Source: Luteimonas salinisoli (GTDB lineage Bacteria > Pseudomonadota > Gammaproteobacteria > Xanthomonadales > Xanthomonadaceae). Taken from it: a stretch of 39,618 nt of DNA. The notes below the pieces were generated by a model, which was not told the origin of the DNA, made no database searches, and saw only the letters and a program-made list of their open reading frames with translations. The stretch lies in the NCBI RefSeq assembly GCF_013425525.1, contig NZ_JACCKA010000005.1, forward strand, positions 1 through 39,618, in the 5' to 3' direction. A program made the position numbers and the translations under genes. This document shows, one piece after another, positions 37,544 to 39,618 of the stretch (position 1 is the first letter of the stretch; the number at the start of each line of letters is the position of its first letter).

Positions 37544-39259
37544 ATGTCCCGAGCGCTGCGCATCGTCCTCGTCCTGGTCGCGCTGGCCGCGATCGCATTC
37601 GCGTTGTGGCGCTGCACCCGCCCGGCCTCCGCCCCCGGCCTGCCGGGGACCGGCGCGCCGCTGGCCGACGCCGTGCCGCAGTCGTCCGATCCCGCCGCGC
37701 AGCGCATCGAGGCCGACCTGCGGCGCCTGGCCGACGACGCCATGGAAGGCCGCGAGACCGGCACCCGAGGCTACGAGCTGGCCGCATCCTACGTGGCGGC
37801 GCGGTTCGCCGACGCCGGGCTGGCACCGGCCGGCGAGAACGGCGGCTATTTCCAGCGCGTGCCGCTGCTCAAGGCGACGGTGGAGGAGGAAGGCGCGCGG
37901 CTGGCTGTGGAGCGCGGCGGCCGCACCATCGAGCTGCGTTTCGGCGAGCACTTCCTGCCGTGGGCGAATTTCAACGCGCCGGCGCATGCGTTGGCGGCGC
38001 CGGCGGTGTTCGTCGGCCACGCCATCCACGCGCCCGAGATCGGTCACGACGACTTCGACGGCCTGGAGCTGCGCGGCCGCATCGCCGTGGTGCTGCCCGG
38101 CGCACCGGAGACCTTCGCACCGCATCTGCGCGCCTACCACTCGGCCCAGCGCGAGAAGCTGCAGGCGCTGGCGGCGCGGGGGGCGGCCGGGGTGGTGTTC
38201 GTCTCCACCCCGCAGTCCGAGGCGCGGCTGCCGTGGGCGAGGCTGCGCGCCGGCTGGGACAAGCCGGCGATGCGCCTGCGCCGCGACGACGGCGCCGCGA
38301 TCGACGGGTTCCCGCAGCTGCAGGCGATCGCCGCGGTGGGGGTGGCCGCCGCCGACTTCATCTTCGCCGACCAGGAGCGCACCGCCGCCGAGCTGTTCGA
38401 CGCGGCCCGCGCCGGCACCCTGCGCGGCTTCGCGCTGCCCGGCGCCCTGCACCTCGCCGGCCGCACCCGCCACGAGGCGATCGAGTCGCGCAACGTGGTG
38501 GCGCGGCTCCCGGGCGGCGATCCCGGGCTCGCCGCCGAACACGTGGTGCACACCGCGCACCTGGACCACGTCGGCATCGGGCCGGCCGACGCCGACGGCG
38601 ACACCATCAACAACGGCGCGCTCGACAACGCCCTGGGCGTCTCGATCATGCTCGAGACCGCGCGCATCCTGGCGGCCGCGGAGGCCGCGCCGCGGCGCAG
38701 CCAGCTGTTCGTCGCCCTCACCGGCGAGGAGCAGGGGCTGCTGGGGGCGCAGTGGTTCGTCGCCCGCCCCACCGTGCCGGGCGAGGGGCTGGTGGCCAAC
38801 ATCAACCTCGACATGCCGGTGCTGATGGCGCCGAGCACCGACGTGGTGGCGATCGGCAGCGAGCATTCGACCCTCGGCGCCGCGGTGGAGACCGCGGCAG
38901 CGGAGCTGGACGTGGAGCTGTCGCCGGATCCCTTCCCGGAGGAAGTGGTGTTCGTACGCAGCGATCACTACGCGTTCGTGCGTGCCGGAATCCCCGCGCT
39001 CTACCTCGACGGCGGCACCATCTCGGCCGACGGCGAACGCGACCCGAAGCTCGCCCTCACCTATTTCCTGCGCAACTGCTATCACCAGCCCTGCGACGAC
39101 GCCAGCCAGCCGATCCAGTACGACGACGCGGCGCGACTGGCGCGGCTGAGCGCGGGCGTGGCGACCGTGGTCGGCAACGACGACGCGCGCCCGCGCTGGA
39201 ACGAGGGCGATTTCTTCGGCGAGCGCTTCGGCGCGGCGGCGGAAGAATCGGCGGAGTAG
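37544..39259 (+). CDS. M28-family metallopeptidase with PA domain, exported
   Basis: A 571-aa aminopeptidase-type M28 enzyme. The N-terminus is a signal anchor (LRIVLVLVALAAIAFALWRC) with a possible Cys. Residues about 60-110 are the start of the peptidase domain (DLRRLADDAMEGRETGTRGY), an inserted PA domain follows (about 140-300), and the zinc site is in the second half. Likely ligands are VHTAHLDHVG (His and the catalytic Asp), NNGALDNALGVS (bridging Asp), LTGEEQGLLGA (Glu-Glu), NINLDMPV (Asp) and the late His in NCYHQP. All are present. Such enzymes remove N-terminal residues from peptides in the periplasm. Start ATG at 37544, with GGAAA upstream. It follows the serine hydrolase gene by 2 bp. 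Confidence 0.92.
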   Translation: MSRALRIVLVLVALAAIAFALWRCTRPASAPGLPGTGAPLADAVPQSSDPAAQRIEADLRRLADDAMEGRETGTRGYELAASYVAARFADAGLAPAGENGGYFQRVPLLKATVEEEGARLAVERGGRTIELRFGEHFLPWANFNAPAHALAAPAVFVGHAIHAPEIGHDDFDGLELRGRIAVVLPGAPETFAPHLRAYHSAQREKLQALAARGAAGVVFVSTPQSEARLPWARLRAGWDKPAMRLRRDDGAAIDGFPQLQAIAAVGVAAADFIFADQERTAAELFDAARAGTLRGFALPGALHLAGRTRHEAIESRNVVARLPGGDPGLAAEHVVHTAHLDHVGIGPADADGDTINNGALDNALGVSIMLETARILAAAEAAPRRSQLFVALTGEEQGLLGAQWFVARPTVPGEGLVANINLDMPVLMAPSTDVVAIGSEHSTLGAAVETAAAELDVELSPDPFPEEVVFVRSDHYAFVRAGIPALYLDGGTISADGERDPKLALTYFLRNCYHQPCDDASQPIQYDDAARLARLSAGVATVVGNDDARPRWNEGDFFGERFGAAAEESAE

Positions 39260-39291
39260 GCCGGCGGCGAGCGGCGGGAACGACGGGCGCC

Positions 39292-39413
39292 GAGCCCCTG
39301 TAGAGCCGAGCTTGCTCGGCTGTGCGGCTTCCGGAGCCCCTGTAGAGCCGAGCTTGCTCGGCTCCGCTACGCGGGCTCCGGAGCCGGGAGCAGCGGAGCA
39401 AGCTCCGCTCTAC
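39292..39413. repeat. GTAG REP cluster (three GTAGAGC hairpins)
   Basis: Two direct copies of a 30-bp block (39292-39321 and 39334-39363) carry GTAGAGCCGAGC-TT-GCTCGGCT. A third, inverted copy with a different stem (AGCGGAGC-AA-GCTCCGCTCTAC) is at 39392-39413. The form is that of GTAG-headed REPs such as SMAG of Stenotrophomonas. GGCTCCGGAGCC palindromes lie between them. They are in the gap between the M28 gene and the next gene; the remaining bases hold nothing else seen. Confidence 0.9.
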
Positions 39414-39510
39414 AGAACCGACCGGCGGCGATGGCAGGGGAGCGTCGTTCAGCCCGGGATCAAGGTGACGGCCGCTATGCTGGCCGGCCGTTGCCCCGAG
39501 CCCGCCGTCG

Positions 39511-39618
39511 ATGTCCGTCGCCCGCCTCCCCCTGCTGCGCCCGCTCTGGCTGCTGTCGCTGGCCGCGCTGCTGGCGGCCTGCGGCGGGCGCGACCCGCGG
39601 CCGACGCCGGTGCCGCCG
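39511..39618 (+). CDS. Putative lipoprotein, N-terminal fragment (cut by window edge)
   Basis: The first 36 residues of a gene that runs off the right edge. They form a lipoprotein signal, with basic residues followed by LWLLSLAALLAAC (lipobox LAAC) and a GGRDPRPTPVPP linker. The reading frame is open to base 39618. No function can be given. The start ATG at 39511 has no clear ribosome site upstream. Confidence 0.7.
   Translation, partial: MSVARLPLLRPLWLLSLAALLAACGGRDPRPTPVPP

Noticed and set aside
1..39618. CRISPR arrays, tRNA, rRNA, prophage or integrase genes
   Set aside because: I looked for regularly spaced repeats, cloverleaf-like motifs and typical phage/transposase proteins and saw none. 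The short tandem arrays have no spacers.

Overview
The window is very GC-rich (about 70%) chromosomal DNA, tightly packed with genes and with few AT-rich stretches. Two large TonB-dependent receptors, many exported hydrolases and peptidases, REP-type palindromes headed by GTAG, and the general protein style point to a gammaproteobacterium of the Xanthomonadaceae/Lysobacteraceae (Luteimonas/Lysobacter/Stenotrophomonas-like). This placement is inference from gene style only. I saw no rRNA, tRNA, CRISPR array, prophage or transposase gene.

Layout. 1-3.0 kb: end of an MlaA-type lipid-transport lipoprotein gene and rmuC, separated by roughly 107-bp GTAGGAGCG repeats. 3.0-14.5 kb: an amino-sugar/galactoside locus. 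It has a TonB receptor, a divergent DeoR/AgaR-type repressor, an exported amidohydrolase, and then a translationally coupled run of Tat-exported GH36 alpha-galactosidase, DMT permease, GatZ/KbaZ-type protein, AgaS-type SIS isomerase/deaminase and BadF/NagK-type sugar kinase. Sequences close to the AgaR box lie in both divergent intergenic regions, so the locus reads as one regulon: outer-membrane uptake, periplasmic glycoside cleavage, inner-membrane import, phosphorylation, then isomerisation/deamination towards tagatose 6-phosphate. No sugar-phosphate deacetylase, tagatose-6-P kinase of PfkB type or class II aldolase (KbaY/GatY) is present in the window.

14.6-23.5 kb: a DinB-family gene, then a five-gene minus-strand operon (TonB receptor, amidase, PaiB-like FMN-binding protein, HSL-type esterase, S9 prolyl-oligopeptidase-family peptidase) divergent from an Lrp/AsnC regulator. 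This looks like a dedicated uptake-and-hydrolysis unit for an amide- or peptide-type substrate. 23.5-25.8 kb: two fragments of one decayed aldo/keto reductase gene flanking an unrecognised lipoprotein gene, then a LysR regulator divergent from an EamA permease.

25.8-33.1 kb: a probable tetR-yciI-tag operon behind a promoter whose spacer is a TetR-type palindrome, an NHL-propeller/M23-peptidase fusion downstream of an RlmI-type rRNA methyltransferase, and a rhomboid protease. Two 7-bp tandem arrays, a 26-bp inverted repeat and further REP elements lie between genes. 33.3-39.6 kb: a methyltransferase, a two-gene osmoprotectant-type ABC transporter with a fused binding protein and permease, a serine beta-lactamase-fold hydrolase paired with an M28 peptidase, a cluster of GTAG REPs, and the start of a lipoprotein gene cut by the window edge.
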